The notes beneath the pieces are model-generated. The model made no database searches, was not told the DNA's origin, and saw nothing but the letters and a program-made list of their open reading frames with translations. Made by a program: the position numbers and the translations under genes. Below, in pieces: positions 43,989-51,235 of a DNA stretch of 64,000 nucleotides. Source of the stretch: PALSA-278 sp963760285 (GTDB lineage Bacteria > Acidobacteriota > Terriglobia > Acidiferrales > UBA7541); assembly GCA_963760285.1 (NCBI GenBank), contig CAVXCI010000003.1:1-64000 (forward strand). The letters are read 5' to 3'. Position 1 is the first letter of the stretch. Each line of letters begins with the position of its first letter.

Positions 43989-44693
43989 ATGATGGCACCG
44001 GAAAATGAAATCGCGCTACGGGCAGAGCGGGTCTGCCGCCATTACCAGATGGGCGACGCGCTGATTCGCGCGGTGGACGACGTGACCCTGGACGTAGGCG
44101 CGGGAGAATTTCTGGCGCTGCTGGGAAGCTCCGGCTCGGGAAAATCCACGCTGCTGAATTTAATGGCCGGGCTGGACCGGCCGGACTCCGGCGCGATCGT
44201 GGCGCGGGGGCGGAATCTTTCGGAGATGAATTCGCTGGAGCTGGCGCGCTACCGCAGCCGCACGGTGGGGATGGTGTTCCAGTCGTTCAATTTGCTGCCG
44301 CGGATGACGCTGCAGGAAAACGTGGAGTTGCCGCTGCGGCTGGCGGAAGTGGAGCGCGGCGAGCGCGCCGGCCGCGTGCGGGATGCGCTGGGGCGCGTGG
44401 GCCTGTCCACGCGGCTGCATCACCGTCCCAGCGAACTTTCCGGCGGGGAGCAGCAACGCGCGGCGCTGGCGCGGGCGCTGGTGAACCGTCCCGCGATTCT
44501 CTTCGCCGACGAGCCCACCGGCAATCTGGACAGCGCCACGGGCGAAAGCATCATGCTGCTGTTGCGCGAAATCCAGAAATCATTGGGCATGACCATCGTG
44601 ATGGTGACGCATGAGCGTCCACTGGCGGAGCGGTTCGCCGACCGCCTGGAAACATTGGCGGACGGAAAACTTGTGGACGGGGCGCGCGCATGA
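43989..44693 (+). CDS. ABC transporter ATP-binding protein (LolD/MacB type)
   Basis: The 234-residue ATPase has Walker A in LLGSSGSGKSTLLNLMAGLD, Q-loop TVGMVFQSFNLLPRMT, signature SELSGGEQQRAALARAL, Walker B AILFADEPTGNLDS and the H-loop VTHE. The MVFQSFNLLP and TGNLDSATG blocks place it in the LolD/MacB/FtsE class that drives FtsX-like permeases. Two ATGs at 43989 and 43992 are possible. It overlaps the permease start by four bases (ATGA). Confidence 0.9.
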   Translation: MMAPENEIALRAERVCRHYQMGDALIRAVDDVTLDVGAGEFLALLGSSGSGKSTLLNLMAGLDRPDSGAIVARGRNLSEMNSLELARYRSRTVGMVFQSFNLLPRMTLQENVELPLRLAEVERGERAGRVRDALGRVGLSTRLHHRPSELSGGEQQRAALARALVNRPAILFADEPTGNLDSATGESIMLLLREIQKSLGMTIVMVTHERPLAERFADRLETLADGKLVDGARA

Positions 44694-46087
44694 AGGCCGG
44701 GGACCTGGGCGAGTTGGCGCTGCGCAATCTGCGCGAGTCCAAACTGCGAAATTCGCTGACCACGCTGGGCGTGGGAGTGGGTGTGGCGTCGCTGGTGGCC
44801 ATGCTGTCGCTGGGAGTGGGATTGCAGGAGCTGGCTTCGAAGCGGCTGTCGCATTCGGGACTGTTCGACACGGTGATCGTGATGTCGAAGTCCACCATGC
44901 GGGAGATGAGGCGGTCACAGTCGCCGCAGGACGCGGGGCGCGAAAGCCGTCCGCTGGATGACGCCGCGCGCGAAGAATTGGCGCGGCTGCCCAACGTGGT
45001 GGAAGTCTATCCGCAGGTGCGGTTCCCCACGGAAGTGCGCTTCGGCGGAAATCCCTACGCCACCACCGTGGCGGGAATTCCGGAATCGTCGCGGGACAAC
45101 GGCTCGTTCGACGGCATGCAGGGGAAATTCTTTTCCGGGCCGTCGGCGGACGAAGCTATTTTGCAGATTGAATTCGCCAATGAACTTTCGCAGCAGCCAT
45201 CCACTCTAATTGGGAAAGATATTGTGCTGCGTTATGCCGAGCGGCAGGCGCTGCCGCCGAGCGCCACTGCGGCGCCCACTGTTCCCGCCACGCATTCGTC
45301 CGGCGTGGGCGGCGAATCGGCGAAAAAGAAAGACAGCGCGGCGGAGCAGGGGTTTTCCATCGTCTCGCGCGAAAAAACTCTGCGCATCATCGGCATTATT
45401 GACACCGATCCGGCGGGAGGCTACGGCGGAATCGGCAGCGGACGCGTCCTGATTCCGCTGCAGGTGGCGGAAACGCTGCGCGCCACGCAGGTGAACGATC
45501 TGCGCGACGTGCTCAATGCCGCCAACGGCAAAGCGGCATATTCCAGTCTGACGGTGCGCGCCAAAGGGCCGTCGCAGGTGGCGGGAGTGGAAGCGGCGGT
45601 CAAGAAAATGGGCTTCTCCACGTTTTCCCTGCTGGACGCCACGCGCAACCTGCGCATGTTTTTCGCGGTGTTCGATCTGCTGCTGGGAATTTTCGGCAGC
45701 CTGGCGCTGGCGGTGGCCACGCTGGGAATTGTCAACACGCTGGTGATGGCCATTCTGGAGCGGCGGCGCGAAATCGGAGTGCTGAAAGCGCTGGGCGCGG
45801 CGGATAGCGACGTGCGGCAACTGTTTTTTGTGGAAGCGGGCGTGATGGGCGTGCTCGGCGGAATTCTGGGGGTGGGACTGGGCTGGCTGATCGGGCAGGC
45901 GGTCACCTGGGGAACGAACGTTTATTTGCGGCAGCAGAGTTTGCCGCCGGCGCACGTTTTTTCCGTGCCGTGGTGGCTGATTGTGGGAGCCATTGCGTTC
46001 GCGGTGGTGGTGAGTCTGGCGGCGGGAATTTATCCGGCGACGCGCGCGGCGCGGCTCAATCCGGTTGAGGCGCTGCGGTATGAATAG
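44690..46087 (+). CDS. MacB-like ABC permease (FtsX/MacB_PCD)
   Basis: The 465-residue permease has one N-terminal helix (NSLTTLGVGVGVASLVAML), a large periplasmic domain from about residue 50 to 310 and three C-terminal helices in the FtsX domain (LGIVNTLVMAILERRREIGV and LKALGA, the conserved turn; MGVLGGILGVGLGWLIG; LIVGAIAFAVVVSLAAGIYP). The ending ARAARLNPVEALRYE is the classic family tail. With the ATPase at 43989 it forms a MacB/Lol-type mechanotransmission exporter. The esterase gene overlaps its 3' end by eight bases. Confidence 0.9.
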   Translation: MKAGDLGELALRNLRESKLRNSLTTLGVGVGVASLVAMLSLGVGLQELASKRLSHSGLFDTVIVMSKSTMREMRRSQSPQDAGRESRPLDDAAREELARLPNVVEVYPQVRFPTEVRFGGNPYATTVAGIPESSRDNGSFDGMQGKFFSGPSADEAILQIEFANELSQQPSTLIGKDIVLRYAERQALPPSATAAPTVPATHSSGVGGESAKKKDSAAEQGFSIVSREKTLRIIGIIDTDPAGGYGGIGSGRVLIPLQVAETLRATQVNDLRDVLNAANGKAAYSSLTVRAKGPSQVAGVEAAVKKMGFSTFSLLDATRNLRMFFAVFDLLLGIFGSLALAVATLGIVNTLVMAILERRREIGVLKALGAADSDVRQLFFVEAGVMGVLGGILGVGLGWLIGQAVTWGTNVYLRQQSLPPAHVFSVPWWLIVGAIAFAVVVSLAAGIYPATRAARLNPVEALRYE

Positions 46088-47021
46088 GCGCGGATGTGGC
46101 GCGACGGCGTTCGCGCGAATCACCAAGAGAACCGCCATCCTAGCTGCGTTGATGGCGGCGTTGTTAGCGGCAATGTTTTGCTCAGCGATTCCAGCGCGCG
46201 GAGCAGGGCGCGTGGAATGCCGCGTAATCCACAGCGGAATTCTGGGCCGCGAAGTGCCGTATTGCGTTCTGCTGCCGCCGAGTTATGACGCGGAAAAAAC
46301 GCGCCGCTATCCGGTGGTTTATTTCCTGCACGGCTTGGGAGACAACGAGCAGATGTTCGTCCATTCCGGCGCGTGGAATATGACCGAAGACCTCTGGGAA
46401 CAGAAGCGCATGGGCGAATTCGTGATCGCCACGCCCGACGGCGGAAGGAGTTTCTACATCAATTCGCGCGATGGCCGCGTGCGCTACGGAGATTTTCTGC
46501 TGCGGGAATTTCTGCCGTTCATCGAGAAGACCTATCGCATTCGCGCCGGACGCTCCACGCGCGGCATTGCCGGAATTTCCATGGGCGGTTACGGCGCGCT
46601 GCATCTGGCGTTCCAGCATCCGGAACTGTTCGCGGCGGTGAGCGTGGAATCCGCGGTGTTGATTGAGAAGTTGCCCAGGGTCACCGTCTCCGGCGGCGGG
46701 GAACCCGGCGAGGTGGACCTGCTCGGCGATGTTTTTGGTTCGCCACTGGACCGCGCCTTCTGGGACCGCAACAATCCGCTGACGCTGGCCCGCACCGCCA
46801 ATTTATCCGGCCTGAAAATTTATTTTAATTGCGGCTCGTCGGACGACTACGGCTTCAACGCCGGCGCCGAAGCGCTGCACCGGGAACTGACCGCGCGGGG
46901 CATTCCTCACGAATTCCACCTCTATCCCGGCGGGCACTCGTGGAGTTATTTCGCGGACCATCTGCCGGCCACGCTGGAATTTCAGTCCCAGGCCTTCGGC
47001 CTGCAAACTTCTCCAAATTAA
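46080..47021 (+). CDS. Secreted esterase, esterase-D/antigen-85 type
   Basis: The 313-residue product starts at ATG 46080, inside the permease stop region, so it is coupled to the ABC operon. A signal peptide (ILAALMAALLAAMFCSA) is followed by the alpha/beta hydrolase of the esterase-D type: YPVVYFLHGLGDNE, the nucleophile elbow GISMGGYGALH near residue 164, an acid candidate in GSSDDYGFN near 259 and His in YPGGHSW near 286. It probably hydrolyses acyl esters in the periplasm. Linkage to a MacB-type exporter suggests a common substrate (inference). Confidence 0.85.
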   Translation: MNRRGCGATAFARITKRTAILAALMAALLAAMFCSAIPARGAGRVECRVIHSGILGREVPYCVLLPPSYDAEKTRRYPVVYFLHGLGDNEQMFVHSGAWNMTEDLWEQKRMGEFVIATPDGGRSFYINSRDGRVRYGDFLLREFLPFIEKTYRIRAGRSTRGIAGISMGGYGALHLAFQHPELFAAVSVESAVLIEKLPRVTVSGGGEPGEVDLLGDVFGSPLDRAFWDRNNPLTLARTANLSGLKIYFNCGSSDDYGFNAGAEALHRELTARGIPHEFHLYPGGHSWSYFADHLPATLEFQSQAFGLQTSPN

Positions 47022-47040
47022 TCGCGGCGGAAAATCTCGG

Positions 47041-47115
47041 TGGTGGCGGGGGGCAGAATCGGACTGCCTACGCCGGCCTTTTCAGGGCCGCGCTCTACCA
47101 ATGAGCTACCCCGCC
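47041..47115 (-). tRNA. tRNA-Phe (GAA)
   Basis: The minus strand folds as a full cloverleaf: acceptor GGCGGGG/CCCCGCC, D arm GCTC...GAGC with GG in the loop, anticodon arm CGGCC-CTGAAAA-GGCCG with anticodon GAA, T arm GGCAG-TCCGATT-CTGCC, discriminator A and an encoded CCA (47041-47043). Length 75. Confidence 0.95.
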
Positions 47116-47199
47116 ATGTGATGAAATTGTACGGGCGACGGGAGGCGGAGTCAAACAGTGGAGAAACGGGCGCATTTCAGCGCGCCGCGGCGGCGAATC

Positions 47200-48069
47200 C
47201 TAAGCGCGGGGACGGAAGGCGAGGTGATTTTCGCCGAGGGGTTCGGCGGAGTAGCCGTAGGGCAGCAAAAGCTCCAGCAGGGCGCGGCGATTTTCCCCGG
47301 AATGAATTTCGCAGAGAATGAACGGATGGTGGGCGGAAAGAGTCTTGTGCGCGCCGCGAAAAACTTCCACCTCCGCGCCTTCCACGTCGCACTTGATGAT
47401 GTCCGGCGGCGGGGAAGTCTCCGCGAATTCGTCCAGGGTGACGCGGGGAACTTCAAATCCGCGGCGCGGATCGTCCGGCGCGGCGAGATGGCCGGTGCCG
47501 GGGCCCGGCGAGGATGCGTCCGCAGGGATAAATTTCGCCGTGCCGGACTGCGACCACACCGCCGCGCCGGAAACAGTGATCCGCGAGAATCCGTTTTTCA
47601 CCACGTTGCGCCAAAGTTGCTCGGCGATTTCCACGTCCGGCTCAAAACTGAAAACGTGGCCGCTGGAGTCCAACTGGCGCGCGGCGAAAAGCGAGTAGTA
47701 GCCCATGTTAGCGCCGAGATCGTAGAAGACCATGCCGGCGCGGAGATTTTCGGCGAGAGTCTTCAATACCAGCGCTTCGTCCTTGCCCTGCCAATGCATT
47801 TGCGCCGCGCGCGGGTCCAGTTCCATCCAGATGCCCGCGGCGAGGCCGGTTTGAACCTGCGTCCACAGGCGCTGTCCCGGCGGCAGCAGCCAGTGGCTGA
47901 AGCGATGGAGGAGGCCGCCGACAATGGGGACGTTACGCGCCGACCGCAGGCGCACGCGCGAGGACCTCATCAATCTGGCGATGGATTTTCTGAGATTCAA
48001 TGGTCCACTTTCGGCGTGACGGGCGAAGTGGCCGCCAACTCTCCGCCGGAGATATACCCAGCGCGCCAT
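47200..48069 (-). CDS. FkbM-family SAM-dependent methyltransferase
   Basis: The SAM-binding motif is MVFYDLGANMGYYSLFAAR, followed by VFSFEPD (acidic end of strand 2), VTLDEFAET and IIKCDVEGAEVEVFRGAH, the block that defines the FkbM family. The end LLLPYGYSAEPLGENHLA also fits. Such enzymes O-methylate sugars or lipid head groups. The 289-codon length uses the first ATG (48069), but its first 30 residues are Arg-rich and unconvincing. ATG 47970 is an alternative. The overlapping frame at 47935-48010 (IHRQIDEVLARA) looks more natural, so a frameshift near 47940 is possible. Confidence 0.75.
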   Translation of the reverse strand: MARWVYLRRRVGGHFARHAESGPLNLRKSIARLMRSSRVRLRSARNVPIVGGLLHRFSHWLLPPGQRLWTQVQTGLAAGIWMELDPRAAQMHWQGKDEALVLKTLAENLRAGMVFYDLGANMGYYSLFAARQLDSSGHVFSFEPDVEIAEQLWRNVVKNGFSRITVSGAAVWSQSGTAKFIPADASSPGPGTGHLAAPDDPRRGFEVPRVTLDEFAETSPPPDIIKCDVEGAEVEVFRGAHKTLSAHHPFILCEIHSGENRRALLELLLPYGYSAEPLGENHLAFRPRA

Positions 48070-48268
48070 TATAACGTGCGCCGATGCCGCGCGATGGTGA
48101 AGAAAAATTAAGTCTCGCCGCCAATGAGATGCGGAGGGACGGACGCGGCGAACGCGGATGCGTCAGCGCGCGGCCTGGCCGCATTCGCGCGCGACAAACC
48201 GCGGCCCACAAGGCCGTATCGGAAATATTTCGAATCGTGGATTTATCCGCGTCGCTCACGCTGGCGCC

Positions 48269-48748
48269 TTATTCCTGTTCGTAGGCCCGCTGGAGCGCGG
48301 CGATATCTATCTTGGTCATTTGCATCATGGCCTGCATCACCCGTCCGGCTTTCCGCGCATCGCTGTCGCTAAGCAGTTTGCCCAGAATCGTCGGCACGAT
48401 TTGCCAGGAGAGGCCGAATTTGTCCTTTAGCCAGCCGCACTGGCTCTTCTGCCCGCCCGCGGAGAGTTTTTCCCAAAGCTCATCCACTTCCTCCTGGGTC
48501 TCGCAATTCACAAAAAACGACACAGCCTCGGTGAATTTGAAGAGCGGTCCGCCGTTCAGGGCCATGAAGGTTTGTCCGGCGATCTCGAACGTGCCCACCA
48601 GCACGGTTGCCGAAGGCTCGCGCCCGTGATTGCGCGTGATCTTCACGATTTTGGAATCGCGGAAAATAGAGGTGTAAAAATCCATGGCCTCTTCTGCGTT
48701 GTTGTCAAACCACAGGAATGGGAGGTACTGGGTCAGTTTGAATTTCAT
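48269..48748 (-). CDS. VOC-family protein, PhnB-like
   Basis: The 159-residue product starts MKFKLTQYLPFLWFDNNAEE, then AMDFYTSIFRDSKIV, FMALNGGP and FTEAVSFFVNCETQEEVDEL, and has the GWLKDKFGLSWQIVPTIL block typical of PhnB/3-demethylubiquinone-type VOC proteins. It ends MMQMTKIDIAALQRAYEQ. Binding or isomerase function is unknown. Its start overlaps the stop of the transposase gene (ATGA), an unusual coupling for an ordinary gene. Confidence 0.85.
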   Translation of the reverse strand: MKFKLTQYLPFLWFDNNAEEAMDFYTSIFRDSKIVKITRNHGREPSATVLVGTFEIAGQTFMALNGGPLFKFTEAVSFFVNCETQEEVDELWEKLSAGGQKSQCGWLKDKFGLSWQIVPTILGKLLSDSDARKAGRVMQAMMQMTKIDIAALQRAYEQE

Positions 48749-49590
48749 GCTGCCTGACTCCGCGCCTGTCCGAGCAATTCCACCATCTCACGAATCTCCC
48801 AAGCGTGGTCGCTTACACCAGCGGCCATTGCTGGCGTAACCCGGAGGGACGAATGGATGCGGCAGAAGTTGTAGTACATGAAATAAATCGCCAGTGCGTG
48901 CTGGTGGTTCTCCACCTTTTTGGAATGCGCGTTCGTGAGGCGCGTAAAGCGCCGCATGGACATCCGCATCGTGAGATTCTGGCGTTCCACGATGCTGGTA
49001 GAAACGTGCCGCATATCGGGCTTTCCGATGATGGCGGTCGCTTGTGCGCCGATGCACGTCGCGGGACTGTAGCGCGTTTCCGGCGAGGATTCGTTCCCGT
49101 AAATCTTCACCAGCATGGCGTAATCCACTTCGGAGCCAAACGCGCTTTCGACTGCTTCCAGATAAACGCGATGCCCGTCGGTCGTAAGCTGAATCCGGTT
49201 CGCCAGCCGCGATGCCAAGTCATGCATGAAGATATGAGCGGAGCGAGCGCCGCGCCCGCCAACGTGCCAGCAGGGGACAATCTTGGTATCTTGGCAAACC
49301 GCCGTCCACGTCCACACATCGCCGAAGCCAAACTTGCCGCGCAATTCTTCGCGCAAATTCTTTTCCTTCGCGTAGCAGAATTGCCAAATTTCGTCGCACT
49401 GTACGCGCTTGCACGGAAGGTTGTGGAGCGCCTTGTCCTGATATTCGGCGCACGCCGTCCCCATATCCACCAGCAGTTTGGTGACGGTGTTCTTGGCAAC
49501 GCCCGTCATGCGAACCGTAGAGCGAATGGAATTGCCCTCGACAAGCGCGGTTACTACCTGAATCCTCTTCTCAATTGGGAGCGTGTTCAT
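48745..49590 (-). CDS. IS1-like DDE transposase
   Basis: The 281-residue protein has an N-terminal HTH region (EGNSIRSTVRMTGVAKNTVT) and a DDE core: CDEIWQFCYA (first Asp near 65), LTTDGHRVYLEAV (second Asp near 155) and STSIVERQNLTMRMSMRRFT (Glu near 216), ending YYNFCRIHSSLRVTPAMAA. This matches IS1-like transposases. The start at 49590 is chosen because a promoter lies just before it. No clear terminal inverted repeats or target duplication could be found by eye, so it may be an immobile or IR-poor copy. The 3' end overlaps the VOC gene start. Confidence 0.8.
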   Translation of the reverse strand: MNTLPIEKRIQVVTALVEGNSIRSTVRMTGVAKNTVTKLLVDMGTACAEYQDKALHNLPCKRVQCDEIWQFCYAKEKNLREELRGKFGFGDVWTWTAVCQDTKIVPCWHVGGRGARSAHIFMHDLASRLANRIQLTTDGHRVYLEAVESAFGSEVDYAMLVKIYGNESSPETRYSPATCIGAQATAIIGKPDMRHVSTSIVERQNLTMRMSMRRFTRLTNAHSKKVENHQHALAIYFMYYNFCRIHSSLRVTPAMAAGVSDHAWEIREMVELLGQARSQAA

Positions 49591-49626
49591 GTCTAATATT
49601 ATGCCGAACCGCTCAAGCATTGTCAA
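49590..49626 (-). promoter_or_regulatory. Sigma70-type promoter of the transposase gene, probably leaderless
   Basis: On the minus strand TTGACA (49626-49621), a 17-base spacer and CATAAT (49603-49598) are followed seven bases later by the ATG at 49590. This is a near-consensus promoter whose start point would fall at or next to the ATG, so the mRNA would lack a leader. No ribosome binding site is present before this ATG. Confidence 0.6.
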
Positions 49627-49717
49627 GAGAAATCGTAATCTTTTTCCTTATCCGGTCAAGCATATGGTACACTATCCCCGCGATAGGAAATCCCTGCTAT
49701 ATGATGGGGGGCATGAG

Positions 49718-50593
49718 ATGACAACTTGCGTTGCTGCAATAACTTGCGACACGAGATTGCCGGGCGTTCCTCAGCGTCATCGCGTCGTGGCAGCTTCTGA
49801 CCTGCGAATATCGTTCGGTTCACACTCTGCGGATAACACCGTCAAAACTGAGCCGTTTCACGAATCATGGACGGCAATGATTGCGGGCAACGATATAGCC
49901 GAATGCGTGCCCGTAATCGAACGCGCCACGAGGACGTTAAAGGGGCAGCCGGGAGATTTTAGTGGCGTTCGCAAGGCTTTTGCGCGGGCTTATCAGGAGC
50001 AGCTTCGGGAGGTGCTAGAAGACAGCATTTTAAGCCCTCTTGGAATGACTATTAGTGAATTTAAAAAGAAAGGTGCCAAACAACTTCCCCAATATGATTT
50101 TTCACTCCTAAGCCAGCAGATCAGAGAAGCAGATTTACAGTGCGAGTTTTTGGTTTATGGGTTCGATGAACACAAGCGCCCGCACTTGTTTGTTGTTGAA
50201 AATCCGGGCCGCGTCAGGGTATACGACAAGCCCGGCTTCTACGCTATCGGGTCTGGCGCGCCTAGCGCAATGGCGATGCTTTCCTACATGGGACAGGCGG
50301 CGGAAGCCAGTAGCTTTGAAGATACGCTGTACAACGTTTTGGCGGCGAAATATATTTCCGAGAGTGCCGATGGGGTCGGGAAGGAGACGTTCCTCGTTAT
50401 CAGTGAACACAATTCCATCGCCTATTATGCTCCGACACGGTTTGAGGCATCGATTCGGGAAATTTGGGAAAAAGAAGGAAAGCCACGAATGCCAGCATCA
50501 ATACCGGAAATGATTAAAGGAGCAGCCATTCGGGTTATTGAGCGCCCTTCCCCCAAAGAAAAGCCGAGTGATGCTATGGGGAGCAAGAAATGA
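49718..50593 (+). CDS. Ntn-hydrolase (proteasome/HslV-like) protein
   Basis: The 291-residue product starts at ATG 49718 (GGGGGGCATGAG upstream) as M-TTCVAAITCDT, so removal of Met would expose Thr as the catalytic residue. VVAASDLRISFG, then VKTEPFHESWTAMIAGND matches the Asp and Lys positions of proteasome-type Ntn-hydrolases. Further on FYAIGSGAPSAMAMLSYM and EDTLYNVLAAKYISESADGV resemble the C-terminal strands of the fold. It is not HslV itself and no HslU is nearby. The four-base overlap with a small membrane protein suggests a two-component unit. Composition is AT-richer than the surroundings. Confidence 0.7.
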   Translation: MTTCVAAITCDTRLPGVPQRHRVVAASDLRISFGSHSADNTVKTEPFHESWTAMIAGNDIAECVPVIERATRTLKGQPGDFSGVRKAFARAYQEQLREVLEDSILSPLGMTISEFKKKGAKQLPQYDFSLLSQQIREADLQCEFLVYGFDEHKRPHLFVVENPGRVRVYDKPGFYAIGSGAPSAMAMLSYMGQAAEASSFEDTLYNVLAAKYISESADGVGKETFLVISEHNSIAYYAPTRFEASIREIWEKEGKPRMPASIPEMIKGAAIRVIERPSPKEKPSDAMGSKK

Positions 50594-50787
50594 ACCTGAT
50601 TAGGGCTGCGGGATACATCGCATTGTTTGCTTCTATGGGCGCAACAATCACGCTCGCATTCCTACTTGCGCACGGATTCGCTACGCTTACCGACATGACA
50701 TTCGGATGCGTTGTCTCAGGCGTACTGGCCGTAATCGGATGGATTACAACGCTGGTGCTGTTTGGCGTTTCGCAGCCCAAAGATTAA
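50590..50787 (+). CDS. Small two-helix membrane protein
   Basis: The 65-residue protein overlaps the Ntn-hydrolase stop by ATGA. It has two hydrophobic helices (AGYIALFASMGATITLAFLL and CVVSGVLAVIGWITTLVLFG) joined by a short loop (HGFATLTDMTF) and a short polar end (VSQPKD). Translational coupling suggests it works with the Ntn-hydrolase, perhaps as its membrane anchor, or as an effector held in check. No family recognised. Confidence 0.65.
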   Translation: MNLIRAAGYIALFASMGATITLAFLLAHGFATLTDMTFGCVVSGVLAVIGWITTLVLFGVSQPKD

Positions 50788-51038
50788 CGGGGCTTCGTTC
50801 CCCAGCGGGCTTGTGCCGCTGAGCGCGCAATCCGGCGGCGTTGTTCAGCGGTGAGCATGTTTGCGCGTGCCACGCCGCCCTTGAGTCCGCCCTTGCGCCC
50901 TAGAGCGACCGCATGGGGGTTCTTGCGGCGTTTCCGTGGTTTCGCCGCCTTCGGGTGGAGCGGTTCGCCTATGGCCGCCTCAACGACGGCAAGGGCGCTT
51001 TTCATGGGGTCTGATTTACTGCTTGAACGTTTCGGCAT
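50784..51038 (-). CDS. KGG-repeat-like small basic protein
   Basis: From ATG 51038 the 84-residue product runs MPKRSSSKSDPMKSALAVVE, a Lys/Arg/Pro-rich middle (KPRKRRKNPHAVALGRKGGL), then KGGVARANMLTAEQRRRIAR and AAQARWG. The GRKGGLKGG and T-x-E-Q-R-x-x-I-A-x-x-A-A-x-A-R-W pattern is seen in small proteins on plasmids and islands. It may bind nucleic acid. It converges with the membrane-protein gene (four-base overlap of ends). Confidence 0.7.
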   Translation of the reverse strand: MPKRSSSKSDPMKSALAVVEAAIGEPLHPKAAKPRKRRKNPHAVALGRKGGLKGGVARANMLTAEQRRRIARSAAQARWGTKPR

Positions 51039-51235
51039 GGCTCCATGATGCCACAACGGGAGCGGCGGTCAAGAGGGCCGAAATTCAAACTGACCCAGTG
51101 CCGAATGGGACGATCTTTTGCGTTTGCATGAGGCCACTATAGCAAAATCGCGCGTGGGCTGAGTCTTTGCCGCCGAAACGGGCCGATAGGCCATGAGGAT
51201 TTTACGGCTACGGCAATGTGGTTGTGCGCCGATGC

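Noticed and set aside
49718..50593. Calling the Ntn-hydrolase HslV
   Set aside because: Length is about 100 residues more than HslV, the context has no HslU, and motifs after the first 60 residues do not match.
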